Below, in pieces: positions 1 through 8,150 of a stretch of DNA of 27,757 nt. Both the position numbers and the translations under genes were made by a program. Under the pieces are notes generated by a model. The model ran no database searches. It was not told the origin of the DNA and worked only from the letters and a program-made list of their open reading frames with translations. Positions within the stretch are counted from its first letter, which is position 1; each line of letters starts with the position of its first letter. Location of the stretch: positions 1 to 27,757 of the forward strand of contig JBJXGE010000023.1 in NCBI GenBank assembly GCA_046154185.1, read 5' to 3'. The DNA is from JBJXGE01 sp046154185 (lineage in GTDB: Bacteria > Planctomycetota > UBA8108 > UBA1146 > JAJFFE01).

Positions 1-62
1 GATTTGCCATCGCCCATCAGTAGGCCGTTGGCCTCGCCGTCGACATCGCGCCTGCGGCGCAT
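1..62 (-). CDS. Possible 5' end of a minus-strand gene, truncated by the window edge
   Basis: An ATG on the minus strand at 62 opens a frame that stays open to the window edge (about 20 codons, beginning MRRRRDVDGEANGLLMGDGK). No good ribosome binding site precedes it; a GGAGGAG lies more than 20 bases upstream, which is too far. The peptide is too short to recognise. It may equally be the tail of the non-coding region that follows. Low confidence. Confidence 0.2.
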   Translation of the reverse strand, partial: MRRRRDVDGEANGLLMGDGK

Positions 63-822
63 TTCCCGGCGCGAGGCGAGGGTTCTCCTCCGGCGTTGCA
101 GGCCCTCAGAGTTTAAAGAAGCCATGCGTGATGTCGGCGGCCGTCTTCGAAAGCAGGCGCACCGACTCCATTGCGAAGATGCATTCGCGACGTCCGAATC
201 TGAGAGGGCCTGAAGGGCCCGACGGGATATAGCCCGGGGTTGGCCGGTCTGCCGGCCTACCCCGGGGAACGAGCGACTCGATGTTGCGCGGTGGGCCGCC
301 TGGGCTCAAGCGGTGTCAGGTATCCTTAGCCCGCTAGGTTCGAGGCAACTTGCGTCAGGCTTGGTCGCAGCGACCGAGCGACACCCGAGGTGACCTTGCT
401 GGTCGGGAGGATTTCGCGCCGGAGGAGCGGACATGCGTGGCCCGAGGCGGCCCAGGAAAAGTGGGGCCAGGTCGTTGACACGGCACTAGATCAGCCTGGG
501 CAGCTCGCCACCCCGTGTGATAGAATCTCCGTGCTTTCGGGCCAAATGACAGCCGACAATTTAGCGCGCGTTCGACGCTCAAGAGTGCGGCGGCGCAGGT
601 GTCGGTTCCCGATCGCGGGAAAGAGTTTGCGACTGATTCGGGTCTGAACGATTCTTGCTTGGTTGCCTGAATCAAGAAGTCTTGTGGCTCGGGCGCACTA
701 ACGCATCGGCGTGGTCGCTGTCGACTCGTCGTACGCCGCCGTGTGGCACGAGCGCGTCGAGGGAAACCTGCGAGCCAAGAGCAGTTTTCGGCATGTGCAA
801 TCCGAGGAGAGGACGACTGAAA
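63..822. other. Mostly non-coding region left of the first secreted protein
   Basis: No convincing gene lies here. The short frames are rich in Arg/Pro/Ser and resemble no family I know. The stretch from about 200 to 270 contains GGGCC(tgaag)GGCCC followed by a much stronger hairpin, listed separately. A TTGACA occurs at 475-480 and a TAGAAT at 521-526, but the spacing between them is about 40 bases, so they do not form one promoter. A frame continuous with the downstream gene begins at 655, but that extension lacks a signal-peptide character and has no ribosome binding site. Confidence 0.5.
233..266. repeat. REP-like strong inverted repeat
   Basis: Bases 233-247 (CCCGGGGTTGGCCGG) pair with 252-266 (CCGGCCTACCCCGGG), giving a 15-base stem with one mismatch and a 4-base loop (TCTG). 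A smaller GGGCC/GGCCC hairpin lies just upstream. There is no T-run, so this is not a classical terminator. The form (GC-rich imperfect hairpin in intergenic DNA, next to a second small palindrome) is that of repetitive extragenic palindromes spread by RAYT transposases. No second copy is visible in this window, so repetitiveness in the genome is inference. Confidence 0.55.
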
Positions 823-2856
823 ATGCGGTTCTTCACAACCCTACAGCTGGTCGCGTTGTTCGCGCTGCTGCTTGGCGGCGCGGCATCGGCCGACGGACAG
901 TTCATTCCACCGATTCAAGCCTCCGCCGTTGGCTCGGGCTGTTTGACGCCGCGCGTGACGACTCAGACCAGCAACAACATCGGCATCGTTTTTGAGCGGT
1001 CCGGTGACATCTTTTTCTCGTCCACCTCGCTCGGCCTTGGTTCCGAGCTGGTCGTGTCGACCAATCCGTTGCACGCCAGTCGGCCCGACATCATGCCGGC
1101 GACCGGCGGCGCGTTTCGGATTGTTTATCAACAAGTGAGCACGCAGCTCGGCGCCGTGGGGGATGACATCTTGACCGTCGCCAACGCGGGCGGATTATTC
1201 GGAAGCCCATTGAACATCACCTTCACCGCGGATGCCGACTTCGCGCCGCGCATCACCACGAACTCGACGTTGGCACGCAACGTGGTCTGGCATCGCAACC
1301 TCGCCGGCGTCGACGAAGTTTTCCTGTCGGCAAACCTGCTGACCAATTCGCTCGTCGATCTCGGTCGCGACCCGGCGATTGCCGACATCGCGGACGGCAC
1401 ATCGACCATCGCGTACGAGCGCGCGGGCGTGATTTACTACCGCCAGCACAACGGCGGCGCGTTCTCACCGGAAGGCGTGATTTCGGTGCTCGGCGGCAAT
1501 AGCGACGTCGATCTCGCGACGGACGCTGTCGATGTCGTGCATGCCATTTGGCTGCGCGCAGGAGGGATCCAGTACTCCAATAACTTCGGCGGCGCATTCA
1601 GTGCGCCGGTGCAGATTCATCCGGGTCCGATCGTCGGCGAGCCATCGATCGCGGCGACCGCGGATGGTCACGTCGCGGTCGCGTTCGCGTCGGCCGGAAG
1701 CATCTGGCTGGTCGAGCGCACGGCGGGCGTATTTCTGCCGGCGGTCGATGCCACGCCGGGAACGGGCGCCGTCAGCGAACCGAATGTGACGCTCGACTCG
1801 AACGGATTCGCGCACATCGCGTACATCGCGAGCGGCTCGGTTTTCTACATCAACAACGTGCCGGTGCCGGAAGTCGACTTCTCCGCCGATCCCACGAGCG
1901 GCCAATTGTTTCTCACGGTGCAATTCACGAATCTCGTGACCGGCGTCTACGACAGCCTCCTCTGGGATTTTGGCGATGGCGAAACCAGCACCGAAGCTCA
2001 TCCGCTGCACATCTACGACACGTCTGGACTGATGACGGTTTCGCTCACCGCCACGGGACCGGGCGGGGTCGTCACGGAGACGAAAACTGGTTTCATCAAT
2101 GCCCAGCCGCCGACCAACATAATCCGCATTCCGCACATCAGCATTTTCGCGAGTCAGCAAGACGTCATTCATCCAGTGCTGGCGACAAACAGCGTTCCCG
2201 TGCAGGGTTTTCAGTTGGCGATCGGTTACAACCATTTAGTGACGCCGATCAGCGGTGTCACGTTCGTAGGCTCGACGACGCAGACCTTGTTGCCGGAATT
2301 CGTCTTTATTGAGGCAACCCCCGCCGGGACCGCCTCAACGCTCGTCGTCGCCGTCGTCTTCGATGTGCAAGAGCCATTCGACGGCCGCGCGATCGCCGTC
2401 GGTCCGAACCACTTGATCGCCGGCCTGAGCTACGACGTGCCGTTCGGTCTGCCGATGGGAAGCGTCAGCCCCATCCTTCTGTTGAGGGAAGGAATCGGGA
2501 CACCGACGATCTACAGCATCTACACATTCGAAGGCATCACGGTGAACCCGTTTCTGATCGATGGCAGCGCGACGGTCAACTCCGTGCCACAGGAGACATT
2601 CCTGCGCGGCGACGCAAACCGAACCGGAATCATCGATATCTCGGATGCGATTTTTCTGCTGACGTTCTTGTTCGCAAGCGGTGGCGCGCCATCTTGCCCA
2701 GACTCGGCGGATGCGAACGACACTGGGATCACCGACATCGCCGACGTGATCTACTTGTTGAGTTACTTGTTCGCGGGTGGCGCACCGCCCTCGTATCCCT
2801 ACCCGGTCGATGGTCTGGACCCCTCGGCGGACTCGCTGGGGCCGTGCCTACCGTAG
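823..2856 (+). CDS. Secreted beta-propeller/PKD/cohesin-like protein with dockerin-like C-terminus
   Basis: 677 residues. The start at 823 is chosen because GAGGAGAGG (804-812) lies about 10 bases upstream and the protein then begins with a clear signal peptide (MRFFTTLQLVALFALLLGG, cleavage near ASADG). The open frame reaches back to 655 without such support. In order: a repeat-rich region of about residues 35-340 with recurring 'GxIxYxxxxGGxF' strands, likely a beta-propeller; a PKD domain at about 347-428 (the WDFGDG motif is clear); a region at about 430-585 with the look of a cohesin fold (PVQGFQLAIGY, then an AVVFDVQEPFDG strand); and a dockerin-like module at about 593-677 with two calcium loops (GDANRTGIIDISD and DANDTGITDIAD), each followed by LF..GG..P. 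It is probably exported and calcium-binding. Its ligand is unknown, and I see no catalytic motif. The cohesin-like call is weaker than the PKD and dockerin calls. A hairpin terminator follows. Confidence 0.85.
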   Translation: MRFFTTLQLVALFALLLGGAASADGQFIPPIQASAVGSGCLTPRVTTQTSNNIGIVFERSGDIFFSSTSLGLGSELVVSTNPLHASRPDIMPATGGAFRIVYQQVSTQLGAVGDDILTVANAGGLFGSPLNITFTADADFAPRITTNSTLARNVVWHRNLAGVDEVFLSANLLTNSLVDLGRDPAIADIADGTSTIAYERAGVIYYRQHNGGAFSPEGVISVLGGNSDVDLATDAVDVVHAIWLRAGGIQYSNNFGGAFSAPVQIHPGPIVGEPSIAATADGHVAVAFASAGSIWLVERTAGVFLPAVDATPGTGAVSEPNVTLDSNGFAHIAYIASGSVFYINNVPVPEVDFSADPTSGQLFLTVQFTNLVTGVYDSLLWDFGDGETSTEAHPLHIYDTSGLMTVSLTATGPGGVVTETKTGFINAQPPTNIIRIPHISIFASQQDVIHPVLATNSVPVQGFQLAIGYNHLVTPISGVTFVGSTTQTLLPEFVFIEATPAGTASTLVVAVVFDVQEPFDGRAIAVGPNHLIAGLSYDVPFGLPMGSVSPILLLREGIGTPTIYSIYTFEGITVNPFLIDGSATVNSVPQETFLRGDANRTGIIDISDAIFLLTFLFASGGAPSCPDSADANDTGITDIADVIYLLSYLFAGGAPPSYPYPVDGLDPSADSLGPCLP

Positions 2857-2899
2857 CACTGCTCCACCTCACGCGACGAGCCCAGAACGACTGAACGCA

Positions 2900-2937
2900 G
2901 GCGGTCGGCAATGCAGCATGCCGACCGCCCTCGTTTT
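2900..2937 (+). terminator. Rho-independent terminator
   Basis: GGCGGTCGGCA (2900-2910) pairs perfectly with TGCCGACCGCC (2919-2929) around an 8-base loop, followed by ctcgtttt. It sits 43 bases after the stop of the first secreted protein, which it would terminate. Confidence 0.8.
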
Positions 2938-3051
2938 CCGCGCAGGTGCGCGGTTTCGCGACACGGCGAACTGGGGTGGCGACGCGCGCCGTCGGCTGTT
3001 CAAGACACGATTCCGCCGACTATGCTATGATTCTTCGAAAAGGAGAGTCGC

Positions 3052-3510
3052 GTGGCGAGTAGCCGTGACGAAAACGGGTTGAAACCAGGTCCGGTTTGCG
3101 GCGTTTGCCCGCTGTTCCCGACTTGTGTCGCAGTTTGTGAGCCGGTCGAGCAATTGCTCCCGAGCATGGAGCGCGGTCGCGTCGACCCAGAAGATCTGCC
3201 TCGACTCCACATGGGTATCCGCCTGACGAATGCAATCCTCGACCACGAACAGATACTTTCGCCACGTCAACGCGAAGTCGTACGCCTCTATTTTCGCGAA
3301 TCCCTGCAGCAACAAGACATCGCAGATCGACTCAAGATCACTCAGCAAGCGGTCAATGACGTGTTGAAGCGCGCTCGAGTCACGGTCGGGAAATATATTC
3401 ACGAGCTTCGCTCCGGCGCCGTTGAGGAAGTCGAAGGCGCGGAGTCGCCGGTCGCCACGAAGCACTCGAGCCTCAACACCTTGCCATCGACCTCGCACCG
3501 GCGCCCGTAA
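3052..3510 (+). CDS. Sigma-region-4-like HTH protein with an N-terminal four-cysteine cluster
   Basis: 152 residues from a GTG start, with AGGAG at 3041-3045 six bases upstream. Residues about 70-115 form a sigma-70 region 4 type helix-turn-helix (LSPRQREVVRLYF, then QQDIADRLKITQQAVNDVL, then KRA), as in the last third of sigma factors and in small phage or host regulators built from region 4 alone. No region 2 is present, so it is not a complete sigma factor. The N-terminus carries C16-x2-C19-x5-C25-x3-C29, a spacing suited to zinc or an iron-sulfur cluster. The C-terminal 30 residues are low-complexity. It is probably a cytoplasmic DNA-binding regulator. Possible weak -10 hexamers (TATGCT at 3021, TATGAT at 3026) precede it without a convincing -35. 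The target is unknown. Confidence 0.8.
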   Translation: MASSRDENGLKPGPVCGVCPLFPTCVAVCEPVEQLLPSMERGRVDPEDLPRLHMGIRLTNAILDHEQILSPRQREVVRLYFRESLQQQDIADRLKITQQAVNDVLKRARVTVGKYIHELRSGAVEEVEGAESPVATKHSSLNTLPSTSHRRP

Positions 3511-4007
3511 CGCTCAAGACGCGGAAACCAAGTTCGGATACCGCAGTCTCGCCGCGTCTCCCGTCTCTGCAATCCCGGCCTCTTGTCCCGGCCTCGTCCA
3601 CGTCGCTGCGCGGCAATTTCCGACGTCCGGCTTTCGACGTCGATGCTTAAGGAATCATTCCGAAACTCCGTTGCACCCGCGCCGGCTCACGGAGATCCCG
3701 CCAAGCGCCGCCGCGATGCGAATGCCGCGCCCGCCGACTTTGATTTGTTCGAGCTAAGCCGGAGTCACCAATCACTTTTCGAGCGCGCGCTTGGCCAATC
3801 ATCCGGTGAACGTTATACTTGCGCCCCGACTAGAACTGGATTATCCGAGCCGGCCTCGTGCGGGCGATGAACGCGTACTAGAACGCGCATCGCGAATCGA
3901 CCGCACGCAGGGTAAGTTGGCGCGGAGCCGCAGGACAACCACTTCAGCCCGACTCGACGTCCCTCCGACGAGGTGCATCGGGCTGTGCCTCACGGGGAAA
4001 GAGAATC
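3511..4007. other. Intergenic region containing a promoter for the next gene
   Basis: Frames across this stretch have no recognisable product. The only clear signal is a sigma-70 type promoter at 3791-3819, listed separately. The remaining 300 bases (3511-3790) show nothing I can interpret; no T-run terminator follows the HTH gene. Confidence 0.5.
3791..3819 (+). promoter_or_regulatory. Sigma-70-like promoter
   Basis: TTGGCC (3791-3796), a 17-base spacer and TATACT (3814-3819) give a good match to a housekeeping promoter pointing at the gene starting at 4008. It would leave a 5' untranslated leader of about 180 bases. Confidence 0.45.
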
Positions 4008-6125
4008 ATGGCAGAGTCGTGCAGCAGCCGAGCGTCTCGACGCTCCTCCGGCGTACTGTTGACGCTGAGTGCCTTAGTACTTTGCTATTCGCCGCAGCGG
4101 CTAGACGCGGGCCTCTGCGTTGGCGCCGTCATGCCTGGATTCGGCAATTGCTACTTGAAATTCACCGCGCATCCAGGCGACTTCCCGTTCGCGATCACCG
4201 TGATCGAAAGTTTGGGACAAGTGTTGGTGGCCGACCTCTACAGCGGCCTGACGTTCGTCTACCAACGGACCAACATCCAACTCGAGCCGGCTGTGCTCTT
4301 CTCGCCGAATTTTCCCGCGACCTACACCGGCCTCGCCTGTGATTCCGACAATGACTTCCTGTATTGGGTGCTCGACCAGGGCACCGGTCAAACCTTGGTG
4401 CGCACGGGATTGACCAGCACGACGCCGTTGATGAGTGTGCCACTAGCTTCCCCGCTCGGCGGCATCATCGGCGACATCGTTTACAACCCGGACACCGATA
4501 CGTTTTGGGGCGTCGACCTTGAGAACGACTTCTACTTTGAGTTCACCAACAACGGAGTCGCGACCGGTAACGGATTCATGAGCCCGGGGGTGCAGTTCGC
4601 TGGCGAGGCGTTCGGTACCGGGATCACCGCGTCGCTCGACATTGAGCTAGGGACCTATGTGTTGGATATTCCCTTCGGTGAACCGATGGACCTGGCGACG
4701 CGCCGAGTCATGAAGGTCGTTCCTCCATCCGGCACGCCCTATGGCCTCCAGTACTCGCTCAGCGTTGCGATTGAGAACAACATCCGCTGGATCTCTGGAA
4801 TTGCCTACTCGGAAAGCGGCTCGACGCCGGCACCGAAAGAGTTCGTTATCGACGCGCTCGACAATCGACTCTACGAAGTGTCGCTCATCAATCCCGCTGT
4901 CACAGGAATCACGAATCTCACGGCGACCGTCTCCGACACCGGCACCATCGATTTGAGTTGGACGAACACGGATGGTTACTCGGGAATCGTCGTGCGACGC
5001 AACGGCGTGATCATCACGACACCGGCGTTACCGGGAACCGCCACGACTTACGAAGACCTAGGAGCCGAGGAGGGAACGCAGACCTACACTGTCGAGCCAA
5101 GCGGGATGATGACATTGCAGACCAGCGTTCAAGTCGTCAAGGGCGCCGGAGCGTTCGTGAATTCGGTCGAGCACCAAGGTGACAACGCGTTAGCGATCGA
5201 AGTCGTCGAATCGAATCAACGCGTCTACGTCGCGGACCTCGAGTCGGGCTTCACGTTCCGCTACACCAAGGCATTGGCGTTCGTGGATAGCATTCCGAGC
5301 CCGTTCGGTGTCGCTACGACGTCTGGCCTGACCTGGAATTCGACGAATAACCGGTTGTACTGGTACAACGCCGAAGCTGAGACGATGCTCGACACCGATG
5401 TCAACGGCGCAAATCCTGGAACGGCTATCAGCGTCGAGTCGCCGGCGGGCGGAGCAATCGGCGACATCGATTTCAATCCGGCAACCGGCACATTTTGGGC
5501 GGTCGATATCACTGAGGACGTCTACTTCGAGTTTGAGGATGACGGAACTCCAACGGGTGCGAGCTTTTCCTTTGTGCTCGGCGATGGTCGTGGCAATGGA
5601 CTCACGGTGGTGAACGGCGCCCTCGACATTCCGACGGGTCAGTCTTCTTCGCCGATCGTGAACCGCGTGCTGCGTTTCTCGACTTTGGGGATCGCCACTG
5701 GGTTTGAGTACGGGCTGTCGCCGACGACGCGATCGGGCTTCGTCAACGGCATCGACTGGACGCCTAGCGGCTCGGATGGAAATCAATCCGAATACGTCGT
5801 TGGTAACGACACCGACACGATCTACGAGTTGACACTCTTTGCGTTTGGCGAACCGTTCAAGCGCGGCGACGTCAATAGCGACGCGGCGCTCAACATCATC
5901 GACGCGACGTTCTTGTTGTCGGCGTTGTTTGGCGGCGGCGCAGTTCCGCAGTGCCAGGACTCGATGGACGTCAACGATGACGGCAGCACGAATCTTGCCG
6001 ATGTCGTCGCGCTCCTGGCGCACTTGTTCGTTGGCGGCGCGGCGCCGGCGGCGCCGTTTACGGTTTGTGCCGTGGACCCGACTACCGATACGCTGAGCTG
6101 CGACGGATTCCCACCGTGCCCGTAA
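4008..6125 (+). CDS. Secreted protein with duplicated propeller-like domain, Fn3-like linker and dockerin-like C-terminus
   Basis: 705 residues, beginning with a signal peptide (hydrophobic stretch GVLLTLSALVLCY, residues about 15-27). The start at 4008 is preceded by a GGGGAAAGAGA tract. Two homologous halves are visible: about residues 55-290 and 385-615. Both contain GD..(F/L)AI.V.ES...V.VADL.SG.TF and, later, GG.IGDI.(Y/F)NP.T.TFW.VD...D.YFEF. A fibronectin-III-like segment (about 295-380, LSWTN...YTVEPSG) separates them. The tail, about 617-705, is a dockerin-like module with loops GDVNSDAALNIID and DVNDDGSTNLAD, then the LF.GG.AP repeat. It is likely extracellular and calcium-binding, with two SMP-30/NHL-like beta-propellers; that fold is inferred. 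No catalytic residues are identifiable. The gene is convergent with the esterase and ends at a shared hairpin terminator. Confidence 0.85.
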   Translation: MAESCSSRASRRSSGVLLTLSALVLCYSPQRLDAGLCVGAVMPGFGNCYLKFTAHPGDFPFAITVIESLGQVLVADLYSGLTFVYQRTNIQLEPAVLFSPNFPATYTGLACDSDNDFLYWVLDQGTGQTLVRTGLTSTTPLMSVPLASPLGGIIGDIVYNPDTDTFWGVDLENDFYFEFTNNGVATGNGFMSPGVQFAGEAFGTGITASLDIELGTYVLDIPFGEPMDLATRRVMKVVPPSGTPYGLQYSLSVAIENNIRWISGIAYSESGSTPAPKEFVIDALDNRLYEVSLINPAVTGITNLTATVSDTGTIDLSWTNTDGYSGIVVRRNGVIITTPALPGTATTYEDLGAEEGTQTYTVEPSGMMTLQTSVQVVKGAGAFVNSVEHQGDNALAIEVVESNQRVYVADLESGFTFRYTKALAFVDSIPSPFGVATTSGLTWNSTNNRLYWYNAEAETMLDTDVNGANPGTAISVESPAGGAIGDIDFNPATGTFWAVDITEDVYFEFEDDGTPTGASFSFVLGDGRGNGLTVVNGALDIPTGQSSSPIVNRVLRFSTLGIATGFEYGLSPTTRSGFVNGIDWTPSGSDGNQSEYVVGNDTDTIYELTLFAFGEPFKRGDVNSDAALNIIDATFLLSALFGGGAVPQCQDSMDVNDDGSTNLADVVALLAHLFVGGAAPAAPFTVCAVDPTTDTLSCDGFPPCP

Positions 6126-6156
6126 ATCCGGGCTGCTAGGAATTCAGAGCGGCGAC

Positions 6157-6196
6157 AAAAAAGGCCACGTTTCGAAATGAGAATCGTGGCCTTTTC
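6157..6196. terminator. Bidirectional hairpin terminator between convergent genes
   Basis: AAAAGGCCACG (6159-6169) pairs with CGTGGCCTTTT (6185-6195) across a 15-base loop. The A-run on one side and T-run on the other make it functional on both strands. It lies between the stop at 6125 (plus) and the stop at 6201 (minus). Confidence 0.85.
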
Positions 6197-6200
6197 TTGC

Positions 6201-7226
6201 TCATGCGGGAGCGATTCCCGACCAAAGTTCGGGCAACGAGACGTCGAGGCGGTAATCGACATTCGAGTGGTTGTCGTCGAATTCCTCGTATCGGTGTCGA
6301 ATCTGAGCTGCGTCGAGTCGCCGATGGAGGATCCGCGCGCCGTACAGCAATCGATATTGGTCGCGAGTGCCGCAATCGAAATAGAACCTACGAAGACTCG
6401 CGAGCGCCCCGACGTATTTCGCCAGCAGTTCCACGGGATCCCAACTTCGCCATTGTCGCCAGCGCTGCTCGTCGACTTCGCCCGTTTCGAGGTCGAACGG
6501 TAAATGGAAGCCGAGCGCTTGCTTCGGGTCGGTGTCGTAGGTTGCCGCCATGCCGATCAGCATGAGCGCGTGGACTTCTTGCTCGCTGGGTTTTACCAGC
6601 CGGTGAAAATCGCGCACAAAAGTCTCGACCGAACGACCGTGCCGCTCCAGCACGGCCAGCAGCACCGGAAAGTCAGCGCGATAACAATAGTCGAAATACA
6701 AGTCGCCCGAGTGGCAGGCGATCGCGCCCCAGACTTCTGGATGCAACATGCCGTTGACGAGCGCACCGTAGCCGCCGGACGACTTGCCAACGAGCGCGCG
6801 ATGCTCGCGCGACGCGAGCGTTCGATACTGTCGATCCACGTACGGGACTAGTTCGACGTGAAGATAGTCGGCGTAGTTGCCGATGGCGCTCGAGTTCACG
6901 AACTGGTTGCCGCCGTACGCGGTAAAGCAGTCGGGGAAGAGCGCAAGGCAAGGCCCGAGGCGGCCGTCGGCGATGAGGCGATCGAGGCGCTCGGGCAGAT
7001 TCTCCGTGAAGTTCTTCCAGCCGACGAGCGCGAGCCCCGAACTCGTATAGCCCGAGAGAAAAACGATGAGCGGAAAGCGGCGGCGCGGCTCGGCGTCGTA
7101 GGCCGCGGGCAAATAGACCGCGACGTCGCGGCGCGTGGGATCACCGAGCGGATTCGCGCGCAGCACGTGCGAATCAAACTCGGTGATCTCGACGCGTCCG
7201 CGCGGACCAGCGAAACGCTTCAGCAT
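6201..7226 (-). CDS. Esterase, PF00756 (esterase D) alpha/beta-hydrolase family
   Basis: 341 residues from the ATG at 7226. A GTG at 7262 extends the frame by 12 residues but has no ribosome binding site. The serine nucleophile elbow is G-K-S-S-G-G at about residue 149. The acid is probably D289 (FDCGTRDQY) and the histidine H320 (DDNHSNVDYR), giving a full Ser-Asp-His set. An early R-x-V-A-V-Y-L-P-A-A-Y strand and LIVFLSGY (oxyanion region) are typical of the esterase D / enterobactin esterase-like group. No signal peptide is evident, so it is probably a cytoplasmic carboxylesterase of unknown substrate. It lies 64 bases after the cyclophilin start-to-stop unit on the same strand and may be co-transcribed with it. 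Confidence 0.85.
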   Translation of the reverse strand: MLKRFAGPRGRVEITEFDSHVLRANPLGDPTRRDVAVYLPAAYDAEPRRRFPLIVFLSGYTSSGLALVGWKNFTENLPERLDRLIADGRLGPCLALFPDCFTAYGGNQFVNSSAIGNYADYLHVELVPYVDRQYRTLASREHRALVGKSSGGYGALVNGMLHPEVWGAIACHSGDLYFDYCYRADFPVLLAVLERHGRSVETFVRDFHRLVKPSEQEVHALMLIGMAATYDTDPKQALGFHLPFDLETGEVDEQRWRQWRSWDPVELLAKYVGALASLRRFYFDCGTRDQYRLLYGARILHRRLDAAQIRHRYEEFDDNHSNVDYRLDVSLPELWSGIAPA

Positions 7227-7290
7227 CTGACGCGGTCCGTGAACGGCGTATCCCGGTCGCACAGTGCCACGAACGCTACGAACACCGGCA

Positions 7291-8022
7291 CTACTTAGCC
7301 GCCGGCATCAGCGTCGCCGACTTGATGTAGTCGAGCTGAGGAAATGCCTTCTTCAGGTAGGCATTGCCCTCCATTTGGATCTTGCCCTGATTCGGAGACT
7401 CTCCGTAACCGTTGTGGATTTTGTCGGCTACCTCCATGCCCTGCGTCACTATCCCGAACGGTGCGAAGCCGTCTTTGTCGAGCCGCGAATTGTCGCCGTA
7501 GTTGATGAACAACTGCGTCGTGCGCGAATTGGGCATGCCGGTCTTCGCGAACGTTACGTAGCCGCGCTTATTCGACTGCGTCACGGGATCATCCTTGAGC
7601 GTCGCGCCGCGCCATTTTGCCGACACTTCCGGATTCGCGTGCAATCCAAATTGCGCCATGAAGCCAGGGAGCACGCGAAAGAACGCGACGTCGGTGAAGA
7701 AGCCGATCTTGACGAGATTGTAGAAGCGATCAGCCCCCTGCGGCGCCCACTCGCGCGTCACGTCGATGACAATGTCACCCTTTGTCGTCGTGAACTTCAC
7801 CTGAAACTTCGCCGGCGCCGTCTCGGTCGCGAGTTTCGGATCCATGAGCGGATCCGCCGCGACGGGCGGCGCCCCCGGCTTTGCTTCGCCGCCCGTCGGC
7901 GGAGTCGCCGGCGGCGCTTCGGGCTTCGGCGCCGGTTTCGGATCTTGCGCGATGGCCAACACGCCAAACGCGGAAACACTGAGGCAGATCACTGCCAGGA
8001 ACGCTCGCATCGTCGAAGTCAT
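7291..8022 (-). CDS. Exported cyclophilin-type peptidyl-prolyl isomerase
   Basis: 243 residues. AAGGAG (8031-8036) lies 8 bases before the ATG at 8022, which fixes the start. A signal peptide (MRAFLAVICLSVSAFGVLAIAQ) is followed by a Pro/Ala-rich linker (about residues 26-70), then the cyclophilin domain from about 72 to the end. FFRVLPGFMAQFG matches the active-site segment (usually FHRVIPGFMIQGG): the catalytic Arg, Phe, Met and Gln are kept, but the usual His is Phe and the GG is FG. MPNSRTTQLFINYGDN and FAPFGIVTQGMEVADKI are the remaining signature strands. It should assist proline isomerisation during folding of exported proteins. There is no lipobox cysteine, so it is soluble and periplasmic, or surface-exposed. 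Confidence 0.9.
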   Translation of the reverse strand: MTSTMRAFLAVICLSVSAFGVLAIAQDPKPAPKPEAPPATPPTGGEAKPGAPPVAADPLMDPKLATETAPAKFQVKFTTTKGDIVIDVTREWAPQGADRFYNLVKIGFFTDVAFFRVLPGFMAQFGLHANPEVSAKWRGATLKDDPVTQSNKRGYVTFAKTGMPNSRTTQLFINYGDNSRLDKDGFAPFGIVTQGMEVADKIHNGYGESPNQGKIQMEGNAYLKKAFPQLDYIKSATLMPAAK

Positions 8023-8150
8023 GATGACTGCTCCTTCTGTTCTGTTAGATTCCTCTGCGTCGCGGCACTAGCCTGCGAGGCGCAAGAGAATAGCCAACGC
8101 CTGCGCGCGTTGAAAGCGCGATCGCGCCGGCTGTCGTTCAACAACCCATC

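Noticed and set aside
475..526. TTGACA plus TAGAAT as a promoter for the first gene
   Set aside because: The two hexamers are 40 bases apart, far beyond the usual 16-18.
655..822. N-terminal extension of the first secreted protein
   Set aside because: No ribosome binding site; a good site and a clear signal peptide support the start at 823.
1465..2235. Long minus-strand frame of 256 codons
   Set aside because: Antisense shadow of the secreted protein at 823; Arg-rich composition and no recognisable motifs.
5190..6023. Long minus-strand frame of 277 codons
   Set aside because: Antisense to the dockerin-tailed protein at 4008; Arg/Val/Asp-rich shadow composition.
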